Below, piece by piece: positions 1-6,793 of a stretch of 34,059 nt of DNA (the stretch's first letter is position 1; every line of letters starts with the position of its first letter). The notes under the pieces were generated by a model. That model was not told where the DNA came from. It saw only the letters and a list, made by a program, of their open reading frames with translations, and searched no databases. Location of the stretch: positions 1 through 34,059 of the forward strand of contig JALOLB010000010.1 in the NCBI GenBank assembly GCA_025456225.1, read 5' to 3'. Source of the DNA: Thermoanaerobaculaceae bacterium. Its GTDB lineage: Bacteria; Acidobacteriota; Thermoanaerobaculia; Thermoanaerobaculales; Thermoanaerobaculaceae. Position numbers and translations under genes: made by a program.

Positions 1-129
1 CCTACCAGCCCCGATGACGATCAGACGCAAGGGGACATTTCCAAAGAGTCTGGACTCGTGCTGGCCGCGCGTCCTCCGTCTGCTCCACCTCTGTGCTAGC
101 CTGGTGGGACTGCATCACGGGAGGTGACC

Positions 130-945
130 ATGAACGTGAAGCGATTCCAGGTCAAGCCCGGCTCGACAGTCCACCTCGAGGCGTTCGACCCTGATGCAAC
201 GCCCGGCTTCAAGGACAAGCAGGACGCCGCCGACGACCTCGCCGGCAACCTTGCGAAGCTCGCCGCCCTGCAGGAGAAGCTCTACGCCCAGGGAACCCAG
301 GCCCTGCTGGTCGTCCTCCAGGGGATGGACACCTCTGGGAAGGACGGTGCCATCGAGCACGTGATGGGCGCCTTCAACCCCCAGGGGGTGCAGATCACCG
401 CCTTCAAGGTGCCCACCTCCGAGGAGCTGGCCCACGACTACCTCTGGCGCATCCACAAGGCGGCGCCGCCGCGCGGGATGGTGGGGATCTTCAACCGCTC
501 CCACTACGAGGACGTGCTCGTCGTGCGCGTCGCGAAGCTCGCCCCCAAGAAGGTCTGGAGCAAGCGCTTCGAGCACATCAACGAGTTCGAGAAGATGCTT
601 TCCGACAGCGGCGTGCGCATCGTCAAGCTGTTCCTGCACATCTCGGCCGAGGAGCAGGCCAGGCGGCTCACCGAGCGCCGGGAGACCCCGGAGAAGCAGT
701 GGAAGTTCAACCCCGGCGACCTCAAGGCCCGCGCCCAGTGGAGCCTGTACCAGCGCGCCTACGAGGATGCCCTCGGGCGCTGCGCGACGCCCTGGGCGCC
801 GTGGTTCGTGGTGCCGTCCAACCGCAAGTGGTACCGCAACATGGTGGTCTCGCAGGTGCTCGTGGACGCCCTCGAGGGGATGGACCTCGAGTTCCCGCCG
901 GCCGTCGAGAACATCTCGACCTTCGAGATCCCGCCGGCGGGGTGA
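130..945 (+). CDS. ppk2: PPK2-family polyphosphate kinase / polyphosphate:nucleotide phosphotransferase
   Basis: A 271-residue soluble protein of the PPK2 family, which moves phosphate between polyphosphate and nucleotides in the cytoplasm. The Walker A loop GMDTSGKDG is at about residues 65-73. The Walker B region containing FNRSHYEDVLV lies at 121-131, and the lid region RRETPEKQWKFNP at 183-195. These three motifs in this order are diagnostic and the length is normal for a single-domain PPK2. I chose the ATG at 130 over the in-frame GTG at 124 because GGGAGG at 119-124 sits five bases upstream and the GTG lies inside it. The gene stands alone, with the kinase gene following after about 180 bases. 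Whether it prefers AMP, ADP or GDP cannot be decided here. Confidence 0.93.
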   Translation: MNVKRFQVKPGSTVHLEAFDPDATPGFKDKQDAADDLAGNLAKLAALQEKLYAQGTQALLVVLQGMDTSGKDGAIEHVMGAFNPQGVQITAFKVPTSEELAHDYLWRIHKAAPPRGMVGIFNRSHYEDVLVVRVAKLAPKKVWSKRFEHINEFEKMLSDSGVRIVKLFLHISAEEQARRLTERRETPEKQWKFNPGDLKARAQWSLYQRAYEDALGRCATPWAPWFVVPSNRKWYRNMVVSQVLVDALEGMDLEFPPAVENISTFEIPPAG

Positions 946-960
946 GCCCCCACCCACCCA

Positions 961-981
961 GGGGACAGGGGACAGGGGACA
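961..981. repeat. Heptanucleotide tandem repeat (GGGGACA x3)
   Basis: Three perfect head-to-tail copies of GGGGACA begin 15 bases after the stop codon of the polyphosphate kinase gene. This is one of several 7-base-period arrays in intergenic spacers of this window, with different unit sequences in different places. Confidence 0.85.
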
Positions 982-1087
982 GCAGCTCGCGCGTGCTGGC
1001 GCGAACGCCCCCACAGGTGGCACTTCTGTGCGATGGGTGTTCATCGGCTGACCAGCGTTGGGGGAGAGCGAACCCACCCCGCGGCGC

Positions 1088-1115
1088 TGGACCCAGGTAA
1101 ACGCGGGGATAGAAT
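1088..1115 (+). promoter_or_regulatory. Putative promoter of the Ser/Thr kinase gene
   Basis: TGGACC (1088-1093) and TAGAAT (1110-1115) are separated by 16 bases and resemble sigma70 -35 and -10 boxes. The -10 box ends only eight bases before the preferred ATG at 1124, and no Shine-Dalgarno sequence is visible. A transcript from here would be leaderless or nearly so. The CGGGG run just before the -10 box recurs at other starts in the window. Confidence 0.4.
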
Positions 1116-1123
1116 GGACTGAC

Positions 1124-3688
1124 ATGCCCGCACGGAGGTTTGGACCGTACGAGGTCGTGGGACCGCTGGCGGCGGGCGGCATGGGCGAGGTGCTCCGGGC
1201 GCGGGACCCGCGCCTGGGGCGCGACGTCGCGATCAAGGTGCTGCCCGCGGCGTTTGCCGGCGATCCGGACCGGCTGGCGCGGTTCGAGCGCGAGGCCAGG
1301 GCGGTCGGGCAGCTCAGCCACCCCAACGTGCTCGCGGTCTTCGACGTGGGGACCGCCGACGGCGCCCCGTACCTCGTCACCGAGCTGCTCGAGGGGGAGA
1401 CGCTCCGCGAGCGGCTGCACGGCCGATCGGTCCCGGTCCGCAAGGCCGTGGACTTCGTCGCCCAGGCGGCGCGCGGGCTCGCGGCGGCGCACGAGAAGGG
1501 CGTCGTGCACCGCGACCTCAAGCCGGACAACCTCTTCGTGACCCGCGACGGGCGGGTCAAGATCCTCGACTTCGGGCTCGCCAAGCTCGCCTTCCCGCAG
1601 CCCCCGTCCGGACGCGGCGACGGCGAGCCGGCCCCCACCGAGCCCGGCCTCATCGTCGGCACCGCCGGCTACATGTCGCCCGAGCAGGTCAAGGGGCTGC
1701 CCGCCGACCCCCGCTCGGACATCTTCAGCCTCGGCACGATCCTGCTCGAGATGCTCACCGGCAAGCGGCAGTTCAGCCGGGGGAGCCTGGTCGAGTCGCT
1801 CAACGCGATCGTCAACGACGAGCCGGAGGGGCTCGCCTCCGGCGAGCTGCCGTGCTCGCCGGTGGTCGGGCGGATCGCGCGCCGGTGCCTCGAGAAGAAC
1901 CCCGACGAGCGCTACCAGTCGGCCCGCGACCTCGCGTTCGCCCTCGAGGAGGTGTCCCTTTCCCTCTCCGGTGTGCTGCCGGACCCCGGCGCGACGAGGC
2001 TCGCCTGGAACCGCCGCATCCGCTGGCGGTGGCTCGCGGCGGCGGTGGGCATGGGGGCCGTCGGCCTCGCGGCGGGGCTCTGGCTCGGGTGGCGCGCGCC
2101 CAGGCCCGGCGCGGCTCCCGGGTACCAGCAGCTCACGTTCCGGCGCGGCACCGTGTGGTCCGCGCGGTTCGCCGCGGAGGGGGAGACGGTGCTGTTCGGG
2201 GCGCGCTGGGAGGGCCAGCCGCTCGAGGTCTACCTGGCCCAGCCCGGCCAGCCCGAGGCACGGCCGCTGCAGCACGTCGGCTCGGACCTCCTCGCGGTCT
2301 CCCGCTCGGGGGCGATGCTGCTCTCGCGGGATCGCCGCTACCTCGGGCTGTGGGTGCAGAGCGGCACGCTGGCCCGGGCGTCGCTGACCGGCGGCGAGCC
2401 CCGCGACGTGCTTGAGGACGTGGAGTGGGCCGACCTCGGGCCGGACGAGAGCGAGATCGCCATCGTGCGACGGGTGGGGGGGCAGCGCCGGTTGGAGCTC
2501 CCGATCGGCACGGTACTGCACGAGAGCACGGGCTGGATCTCCCATCCGCGGGTGGCGCCGGACGGCGGGTCCGTGGCGTTCCTCGACCACCCGGTGTGGT
2601 TCGACGACGGCGGCTCCGTGCTGCTGGTGGACCGCCGCGGCACCCGCACGGTGCTGGACGACGCGTGCTCGAGCGTGCAGGGGCTGGCATGGGCGCCCGA
2701 CGGCAAGCGGGTGGTCTACACGGCGGCCAAGGGGGGCGCCACCCGCTCGCTCTACGCGGTCGCCCCGGGCGAGCGCCCGCGCCTCGTCCTCGCCGCACCG
2801 GTCTCGCTGACCGTGCACGACGTCGCCGCGGACGGCACCATCCTCCTCGCCCGCGAGCAGCTCCGGGCCGGCGTCATCGCGAAGGCGCCCGGCGGCGCGG
2901 AGCACGACCTCTCCTGGCTCGACTACTCGGTGCTGCGCGACTTCTCCCCGGACGGCCGCCGCGTGCTGTTCACCGAGGGCGGGCAGGCCGGCGGGGAGAA
3001 GTACGGCGTGTACCTGCGGACGGCCGACGGCTCGCCGGCGGTGCGGCTCGGCGACGGCGACGCCATGGCGGTCTCGCCCGACGGCAAGTGGGTCGCGGCG
3101 GCGCCCAACCGCTCGCCCCGGCCGATCGTGCTGCTCCCCACCGGCGCCGGTCAGGCCCGGGAGCTGTCGAGCGACCGGATCAATCACCTGCGGGCGCGCT
3201 GGCTGCCGGACGGGGAGGCGCTGGTGTTCGTGGGCCACGAGCCGGGGCGCAGCAGCCGCCTGTGGGTCCAGAGCGTGCGCGGCGGCGCGGCGCGCCCGAT
3301 CAGCCCCGAGGGGGTCGGGGTGGAGCTGGCCGTGGCTCCGGACGGCCGCACCGTGGCGGGGGTGGACGCCGACCAGCGGGTCTGGCTCCACGTCCTGGAC
3401 GGAGCGCCCCCGCGGCGGCTCGACGCCGTGCCCGCCGACCTCGCGCCGGTCGGGTGGAGCGGGGACGGGCGCCGGCTCTTCCTCGCCGACACGCGGTCAC
3501 TGCCGGCGGTGCTGCACGCCCTGGACGTGGGCTCCGGCCGGGTGGAGCGGCTCCGCGACCTCATGCCGGCCGACCCGGCGGGCCTCGTGCGGGTGCGCGG
3601 CGTGCAGGTTGGCGCCGACGGCGACGCCTGGGCGTACTCCTACTTCCGCATCACCAGCGAGCTGCTCACCGTCCGCGGCCTCGATTGA
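1124..3688 (+). CDS. Transmembrane Ser/Thr protein kinase with C-terminal TolB/PD40-type beta-propeller
   Basis: An 854-residue Hanks-type kinase. The glycine-rich loop is near residues 13-23, the VAIK lysine is K38, and the catalytic loop HRDLKPDN is at 129-136. DFG is at 149-151 and the YMSPEQ activation segment near 183-188. Nothing essential is missing, so it should be active. One hydrophobic helix (about 303-323) follows the kinase domain. The remaining ~525 residues are repeats of the form 'APDG..VA' and 'SPDGKWVA', typical of PD40/WD40-like TolB propellers, probably periplasmic and acting as a sensor or docking domain. This architecture is common in Acidobacteriota. The ATG at 1124 is preferred over an upstream TTG at 1058 because the kinase fold begins immediately after it and a promoter-like sequence lies between them. 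The ligand and targets are unknown. Confidence 0.92.
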   Translation: MPARRFGPYEVVGPLAAGGMGEVLRARDPRLGRDVAIKVLPAAFAGDPDRLARFEREARAVGQLSHPNVLAVFDVGTADGAPYLVTELLEGETLRERLHGRSVPVRKAVDFVAQAARGLAAAHEKGVVHRDLKPDNLFVTRDGRVKILDFGLAKLAFPQPPSGRGDGEPAPTEPGLIVGTAGYMSPEQVKGLPADPRSDIFSLGTILLEMLTGKRQFSRGSLVESLNAIVNDEPEGLASGELPCSPVVGRIARRCLEKNPDERYQSARDLAFALEEVSLSLSGVLPDPGATRLAWNRRIRWRWLAAAVGMGAVGLAAGLWLGWRAPRPGAAPGYQQLTFRRGTVWSARFAAEGETVLFGARWEGQPLEVYLAQPGQPEARPLQHVGSDLLAVSRSGAMLLSRDRRYLGLWVQSGTLARASLTGGEPRDVLEDVEWADLGPDESEIAIVRRVGGQRRLELPIGTVLHESTGWISHPRVAPDGGSVAFLDHPVWFDDGGSVLLVDRRGTRTVLDDACSSVQGLAWAPDGKRVVYTAAKGGATRSLYAVAPGERPRLVLAAPVSLTVHDVAADGTILLAREQLRAGVIAKAPGGAEHDLSWLDYSVLRDFSPDGRRVLFTEGGQAGGEKYGVYLRTADGSPAVRLGDGDAMAVSPDGKWVAAAPNRSPRPIVLLPTGAGQARELSSDRINHLRARWLPDGEALVFVGHEPGRSSRLWVQSVRGGAARPISPEGVGVELAVAPDGRTVAGVDADQRVWLHVLDGAPPRRLDAVPADLAPVGWSGDGRRLFLADTRSLPAVLHALDVGSGRVERLRDLMPADPAGLVRVRGVQVGADGDAWAYSYFRITSELLTVRGLD

Positions 3689-3729
3689 CCCCCCAGCCAC
3701 CACCCGTCGCCTCCGCTCCCTGCCTCGAC

Positions 3730-3773
3730 CCCGCTCGCGGGCAAAGAGCGTCAGAAGCGCCAAACTCGGCGCC
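3730..3773. terminator. Weak hairpins between convergent genes
   Basis: Two short stems lie between the kinase stop (3688) and the toxin stop (3785): CCCGC/GCGGG at 3730-3741 and GCGCC/GGCGC at 3757-3772. Neither has a T-tract. The position between convergent genes suggests a bidirectional terminator, but the stems are only five base pairs. Confidence 0.25.
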
Positions 3774-3784
3774 AGGAGAGTGAC

Positions 3785-4141
3785 TCAGTGGGGGTCGGCC
3801 CCGGGAGGGAACAGCCTGTGCCCCTCGAAGATCGTCAGAATGACCACCTGCTCGGCAGTCACCAGATACACGATCCGGTAGGTCCGCAGGAACATCTCGC
3901 GGATGTCCTGGTGACCGAGCTCGGGCACGCAGCGGCCGCCGAGGGGCGCGACCCCTGCCTTCTCCGCCGCCTTGCACAGCCGTGCGACCCAGCTCGACTC
4001 CGCGGCAGGACTGTCCCGGCCAATGTGGTCGCCGATCGCCTCGATGTCCCGGAGCGCACGGTCGGTCCAGACCACGGGGAGCGCTGGGCGACCAACCCTC
4101 CGCGCCGGTGACGCCGGCGTGCCTCGGCGTGCCCTGGTCAC
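3785..4141 (-). CDS. ParE/RelE-superfamily toxin of a type II toxin-antitoxin pair
   Basis: A 118-residue protein whose core from about residue 22 matches the small RelE/ParE fold. It has a 'WTDRALRDIEAI' first helix, a basic middle, 'FLRTYRIVYLV' and a final 'VVILTIFEGHR' strand. These proteins poison either DNA gyrase (ParE) or ribosome-bound mRNA (RelE); I cannot tell which here, though the 'I..Y.V......I..I..GHR' ending is ParE-like. Translation probably starts at GTG 4141, which overlaps the antitoxin stop as GTGA, a translational coupling arrangement. The first ~20 residues are rich in Arg, Ala and Pro and unlike the family, so a later start is possible. Confidence 0.82.
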   Translation of the reverse strand: MTRARRGTPASPARRVGRPALPVVWTDRALRDIEAIGDHIGRDSPAAESSWVARLCKAAEKAGVAPLGGRCVPELGHQDIREMFLRTYRIVYLVTAEQVVILTIFEGHRLFPPGADPH

Positions 4142-4428
4142 TTGCCCGCTCGACCGAAACGCTCCTCCAGGCGCGCGACCACCGAAGCGTGGGGATGGAC
4201 CCGTCCGCCCTCCGCATCGGCCAGGCCCTCGGTGACGGCGGAGACGAGGCGCGCCCGCTCGGTTAGCTCGTCGAACGCCCGCGGTGAGAGCAGGACGCCC
4301 GCCGGCCTGCCGTTCTGCGTCACGACGACGGGATCACCGGTCTCGGCGATCTTCCGCAGCCAGTCGGCCGCCTGCGCCTTGAAGTCGCTGATCGGCACGA
4401 AGCTCTCGGACAGCCTGAAGGCACACAT
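4138..4428 (-). CDS. Phd/YefM-family antitoxin
   Basis: A 96-residue protein. The N-terminal 'ISDFKAQAADWLRKI', the strand 'DPVVVTQNGRPAGVLLS' and 'AFDELTERARL' are the classic Phd/YefM DNA-binding fold (about residues 10-65). The C-terminal tail should wrap and neutralise the ParE-like toxin encoded immediately downstream. The ATG at 4428 is chosen because the Phd fold begins directly after it and GGAGA lies eight bases upstream. Antitoxins of this family repress their own operon, and the promoter contains inverted repeats fitting such an operator (see 4431-4476). Confidence 0.88.
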   Translation of the reverse strand: MCAFRLSESFVPISDFKAQAADWLRKIAETGDPVVVTQNGRPAGVLLSPRAFDELTERARLVSAVTEGLADAEGGRVHPHASVVARLEERFGRAGK

Positions 4429-4430
4429 TG

Positions 4431-4476
4431 GTCTATCTCCGATACCAAAGATAGTCCGAATTCGGTCCACCTTCAA
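4431..4476 (-). promoter_or_regulatory. Toxin-antitoxin promoter and candidate autoregulatory operator
   Basis: Read on the minus strand, TTGAAG (4476-4471) and TATCTT (4453-4448) are spaced by exactly 17 bases, a good sigma70 geometry, 19 bases before the antitoxin ATG. A perfect palindrome CCGAATTCGG (4456-4465) fills the spacer. A second inverted repeat, CTATCT/AGATAG (4433-4438 and 4449-4454), overlaps the -10 box. Binding of the Phd-type antitoxin to either repeat would block transcription. Confidence 0.55.
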
Positions 4477-4535
4477 GCCGACCTGAACACCACCGTCAGG
4501 CACTCGGGCCTCCAGACCAGGTCCTCGATCCAAGA

Positions 4536-4871
4536 TCAGCACGGCGCGATGAGGCGCTCGGCGGAGGCGAACAGCTCGACGGTCTGCTGCATGCCGCCGA
4601 CCGCGCCGAGGAGGAGCATCTCCCGGCGCTGATAGTGGTCCAGGCAGGTGCCGCAGGTGGTGACGATGGCGCCGCGCGCCGCGAGCGCCCGCAGGCTCTC
4701 GAGCGCCGGCCCCTCCTCGGTGGTGAGGAGCACGCCGCGGTTGAGGCACGCCACGAAGTCGACCTTCACCTCCGAGGCCACGAGCTTCTCGAGGAACAGG
4801 CGCAGCAGCTTCGCCCCGAGCTCGCCCTCGGCGGCGCCGATCCGATCGTCGTTGAGGTACAGGAACGTCAT
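4536..4871 (-). CDS. DsrE-like protein resembling the C-terminal domain of YedF
   Basis: A 111-residue cytoplasmic protein of the DsrE/DsrF-like fold. It has the opening strand 'TFLYLNDDRIG', a 'KLLRLFLEKL' helix, 'VDFVACLNRGVLLT' with Cys42, and the hallmark CGTCLDHY loop with Cys73 and Cys76. It ends with 'GMQQTVELFASAERLI'. The CGTCLD motif is characteristic of the second domain of YedF, a sulfurtransferase-like protein linked to selenium metabolism, where the cysteines may carry persulfide or selenium. The usual N-terminal TusA-like domain is absent. The ATG at 4871 has GGAGG six bases upstream; the frame is open further up but has no better start. No other selenium gene is nearby, so that role is only an inference. 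Confidence 0.75.
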   Translation of the reverse strand: MTFLYLNDDRIGAAEGELGAKLLRLFLEKLVASEVKVDFVACLNRGVLLTTEEGPALESLRALAARGAIVTTCGTCLDHYQRREMLLLGAVGGMQQTVELFASAERLIAPC

Positions 4872-4933
4872 GCCATCCTCCCGCGCGAGTCTCGTTGACA
4901 GCAGCGGACTGGGCACCCGACCAAGCAGCGTGT

Positions 4934-4964
4934 CAAGAGTGACGGACCTGGTCCGTCACTCTTG
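4934..4964. repeat. Dispersed palindromic element, copy 1 (perfect)
   Basis: Perfect inverted repeat with 15-base arms (4934-4948 and 4950-4964) around a single central T; the core is GTGACGGACC-T-GGTCCGTCAC. It lies 62 bases upstream of the DsrE-like gene. It is the best preserved of five copies in 1.8 kb. Confidence 0.9.
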
Positions 4965-4966
4965 CT

Positions 4967-4989
4967 AGTGACGGACCTGGTCCGTCACT
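4967..4989. repeat. Dispersed palindromic element, copy 2
   Basis: Second copy in tandem, offset 29 bases from the first, with perfect 11-base arms (4967-4977 and 4979-4989) around a central T. It overlaps the stop codon of the nitroreductase gene (4985-4987). It could act as a hairpin terminator between the nitroreductase and DsrE-like genes. Confidence 0.9.
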
Positions 4990-5638
4990 CTTGCTTCTTC
5001 GGGAAGCCCACCGACTGCGCGAAGACCACCATCTGCGTCGGGGCGAGCTTGATGGCCTTGGCGAGCGCGTCCCGGTCCAGCATGGCGCGCACCCCGGTGG
5101 CCAGCCCCTCGGAGGCGCAGAACAGGTAAACGTTCTCGGAGATGAACGCCGCGTCCGCCCAGGCCAGCGCCTTCTGGTCGTCGGCATGGGCGCCCTTCAT
5201 CCGGGCCGTGTCGGCGACGAAGACGAGCGTCACGGGCGCGTCCTTGACGAAGTCCTGACCCCCGGTGAGGGCGCGGAGGTCGCCCGCCACCACGGGCTTG
5301 AGCGCGTTGGCCGCGGCATCGTAGAGGAACACGCCGCTCGGCAGCGCCACGTAGACGTCGACCTCCTGCCAGTTGCGCGCCGAAGGGGCCGTGCGCTTGC
5401 CCGAGTCGGCCCGGTTCACGCCCCAGGCCGCCCACAGGAGATTGGCCAGGGTCTGCGCCGGGAGCGCCTCGGGCGCGAACGCGCGTGCGGTGGCCCGCAG
5501 CCTGAGCGCCTGCATGAGCGGCTTGCCGCCCTCGGTCTGGGGAGCGGGCAGCCGCATCACCGACAGCTCCTCGGCACCCACGACACCCACGAGCACCACG
5601 ACCACCATCGCAGCGAGAATCGACTTTGCAGCTTTCAT
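4985..5638 (-). CDS. Exported nitroreductase-fold (SagB/ThcOx-like) protein
   Basis: A 217-residue protein starting with a clear signal peptide (MKAAKSILAAMVVVVLVGVVGA), so the flavoenzyme fold should work outside the cytoplasm. The rest matches FMN-dependent nitroreductases: 'LRATARAF' for phosphate binding (about 48-55), 'WAAWGVNR', 'TAPSARNWQEVDVYV' as in SagB-type oxidases, and the closing 'VVFAQSVGFPKK'. Members reduce nitro or quinone substrates or oxidise azolines; the substrate here is unknown. ATG 5638 has AGGAGG six bases upstream. The last codons and the TGA stop lie inside or next to palindromic copy 2, so the element has reached the reading frame's end. Confidence 0.85.
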   Translation of the reverse strand: MKAAKSILAAMVVVVLVGVVGAEELSVMRLPAPQTEGGKPLMQALRLRATARAFAPEALPAQTLANLLWAAWGVNRADSGKRTAPSARNWQEVDVYVALPSGVFLYDAAANALKPVVAGDLRALTGGQDFVKDAPVTLVFVADTARMKGAHADDQKALAWADAAFISENVYLFCASEGLATGVRAMLDRDALAKAIKLAPTQMVVFAQSVGFPKKQE

Positions 5639-5783
5639 CAGTGTCCTCCTGGTAGATGCCCGTCCCCGGCACCAATCGATCAGCGCAGCAGCACGGAAGG
5701 CCATCACCGGCCGCCAAGCATACGAGACCCCGAACCCGCCCGACAACACCGCCCCGCAGGCCATTGGCGCTGGCGAAGAGCGT

Positions 5784-5811
5784 CAAGAGGGGCGGACCTG
5801 GTGGTCAGTAC
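5784..5811. repeat. Dispersed palindromic element, copy 3 (degenerate)
   Basis: CAAGAG, then CGGACCTGGT, then GTCAGT follow the same order and spacing as copy 1 with about five differences, including one missing base in the right arm. The stop codon of the TonB-C-like gene (5805-5807) falls within it. Confidence 0.65.
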
Positions 5812-6404
5812 GACAAGCGGCGCGGGGGGACCTTCTCGACCTTCACATCCCCTCGCGCCGTGTCGAACCGCAACGCCACCCTGAGGTAGACGGGGAAAGG
5901 ATCTCCTGGGTTCACCCGACAACTGCCGACACCCACTGGCCCCCCGCGCCAACGGGCAGGGTGATACCGCCACTTCGATACCAGTGCAATGGCCGCATCG
6001 CCACACCCCTGGACGCTTCGAAGCTGACGCGGCTCTCGCACCGCTCCAGAGCGGTCCACCACGACATCGAGGAGGACCACGCCGCCAACGCACCCACTTG
6101 GAACCTTGCCCTCGGGCTGCTCCCTCGGCACCGGGGGGTCGACGGGCGTACCGATCCAACCGGGTAGCCAGCATGGATCGACAGCCGTAGCACCAGGAGT
6201 AGGCACCATGTCCCACTGAGTATGGGGATCCACGACTGTCGGCAGCCATGGCTGACTGACCTGCCACACAGGAACAGGCGGCGTCGTGGGCGAGGCGGCG
6301 CGCCAGAAGGAGCCCAGCTTCCAGAGCCCGACCGCAACACCGACCGACGCGAGCATCCCCCCGGCCACAATCACTGCCCAGGGCACTCTCTTTCCCCTCG
6401 CCAT
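5805..6404 (-). CDS. Membrane-anchored protein with TonB C-terminal-like domain
   Basis: A 199-residue protein with a short basic N-terminus and one hydrophobic helix (about residues 9-30). A Pro-rich, Trp-rich linker follows, then a domain at about 105-185 with the TonB C-terminal pattern: 'GGVVLLDVVVDRSGAVREPR', 'GDAAIALVSKWRYHPAR' and 'VYLRVALRFD'. In TonB-dependent transport this domain contacts outer-membrane receptors; in many free-living bacteria similar domains occur in proteins of unknown role. There is no ExbB/ExbD or receptor gene nearby, so energy transduction is unproven. The start could be ATG 6404 or the adjacent GTG 6407. The stop codon lies in a palindromic repeat copy. Confidence 0.72.
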   Translation of the reverse strand: MARGKRVPWAVIVAGGMLASVGVAVGLWKLGSFWRAASPTTPPVPVWQVSQPWLPTVVDPHTQWDMVPTPGATAVDPCWLPGWIGTPVDPPVPREQPEGKVPSGCVGGVVLLDVVVDRSGAVREPRQLRSVQGCGDAAIALVSKWRYHPARWRGGPVGVGSCRVNPGDPFPVYLRVALRFDTARGDVKVEKVPPRRLSY

Positions 6405-6512
6405 CACATCACCCTACCCCGGCGTTCCCGGGTCCGTCCATTGGACACACGAGGCAGGCACCGCGGAACCAAGCTCGCAAGTCCGGCTCGGTTTGCGCGT
6501 ACCTTCCGCTCG

Positions 6513-6538
6513 AGTGACGGATTTGGTCCGCAATCCTC
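6513..6538. repeat. Dispersed palindromic element, copy 4 (degenerate)
   Basis: AGTGACGGA-TTTGGTCCG-CAATC preserves the left arm of the element and the inner right arm, with changes in the centre and outer right arm. It marks the left edge of the interval that contains the glycosyltransferase fossil. Confidence 0.7.
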
Positions 6539-6550
6539 GACGCCATGGAG

Positions 6551-6575
6551 GCCCTGCTCGCCGCACCAACAGGGC
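6551..6575 (-). terminator. Hairpin directly after the fossil glycosyltransferase stop codon
   Basis: GCCCTG (6551-6556) and CAGGGC (6570-6575) form a six-base stem with a 13-base loop. It lies immediately downstream, on the minus strand, of the fossil's TGA, and is probably a leftover terminator of the lost gene. There is no T-tract. Confidence 0.3.
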
Positions 6576-6692
6576 TCAGCGGCGGCGCAAGCGCAACACG
6601 CTGAGGAAGAAGCTGGCCAGGACGAGCTCGAAGCCGAGGGTGACCGCCACCACGGCGGGGATCACCATCCGCAGCATGCGGAAGGGATCGAG
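6576..6692 (-). pseudogene. Fossil 3' end of a DPM1-like glycosyltransferase gene
   Basis: Translating the minus strand from 6692 gives 38 residues then TGA. It begins LDPFRMLRMVIP and ends FFLSVLRLRRR. It aligns without gaps to the last 38 residues of the intact GT2 enzyme encoded at 17700-18914, with 33 of 38 identical by eye and only conservative changes. The whole catalytic domain and three membrane helices are missing. The upstream break coincides with a palindromic element copy (6693-6716), and another copy lies 38 bases beyond the stop, so the remnant is bracketed by copies. No start codon or ribosome site is associated with it. Confidence 0.85.
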
Positions 6693-6716
6693 AGTGACGG
6701 ACCTGGTCCGCTACTC
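6693..6716. repeat. Dispersed palindromic element, copy 5
   Basis: AGTGACGGACC-T-GGTCCG is perfect; the outer right arm is altered (CTACTC in place of TCACTC). It directly abuts the truncated end of the glycosyltransferase fossil. Confidence 0.8.
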
Positions 6717-6745
6717 CGCTACTCGAGTTGTTGGGGGGGAGGGGG

Positions 6746-6773
6746 CCTTGAGCCTTGAGCCTGTAGCCTTGAG
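6746..6773. repeat. Heptanucleotide tandem repeat (CCTTGAG x4, one degenerate)
   Basis: Four consecutive 7-base units, CCTTGAG, CCTTGAG, CCTGTAG and CCTTGAG, followed by CCCGGGCGG. The array sits 20 bases after the stop codon of the leftward AsnB-type gene. A near-identical block lies after the PhzF-like gene at 23468-23488. Confidence 0.85.
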
Positions 6774-6793
6774 CCCGGGCGGACGGCGGCGCC

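Noticed and set aside
722-3391. 889-codon open frame on the minus strand opposite the kinase
   Set aside because: It is an antisense shadow of GC-rich codons: low-complexity Arg/Ala/Pro/Gly protein with no fold, fully overlapped by a gene with intact kinase motifs.
4515-4524. GACCAGGTCC, resembling the core of the palindromic element in opposite orientation
   Set aside because: Only ten bases match and the arms are absent; such a GC-rich half-palindrome can occur by chance.
6551-6793. Open plus-strand frames through the fossil and repeat region encoding RVTDLVR-type peptides
   Set aside because: These peptides are translations of the palindromic element itself and differ only by repeat decay; the minus-strand fossil explains the region better.
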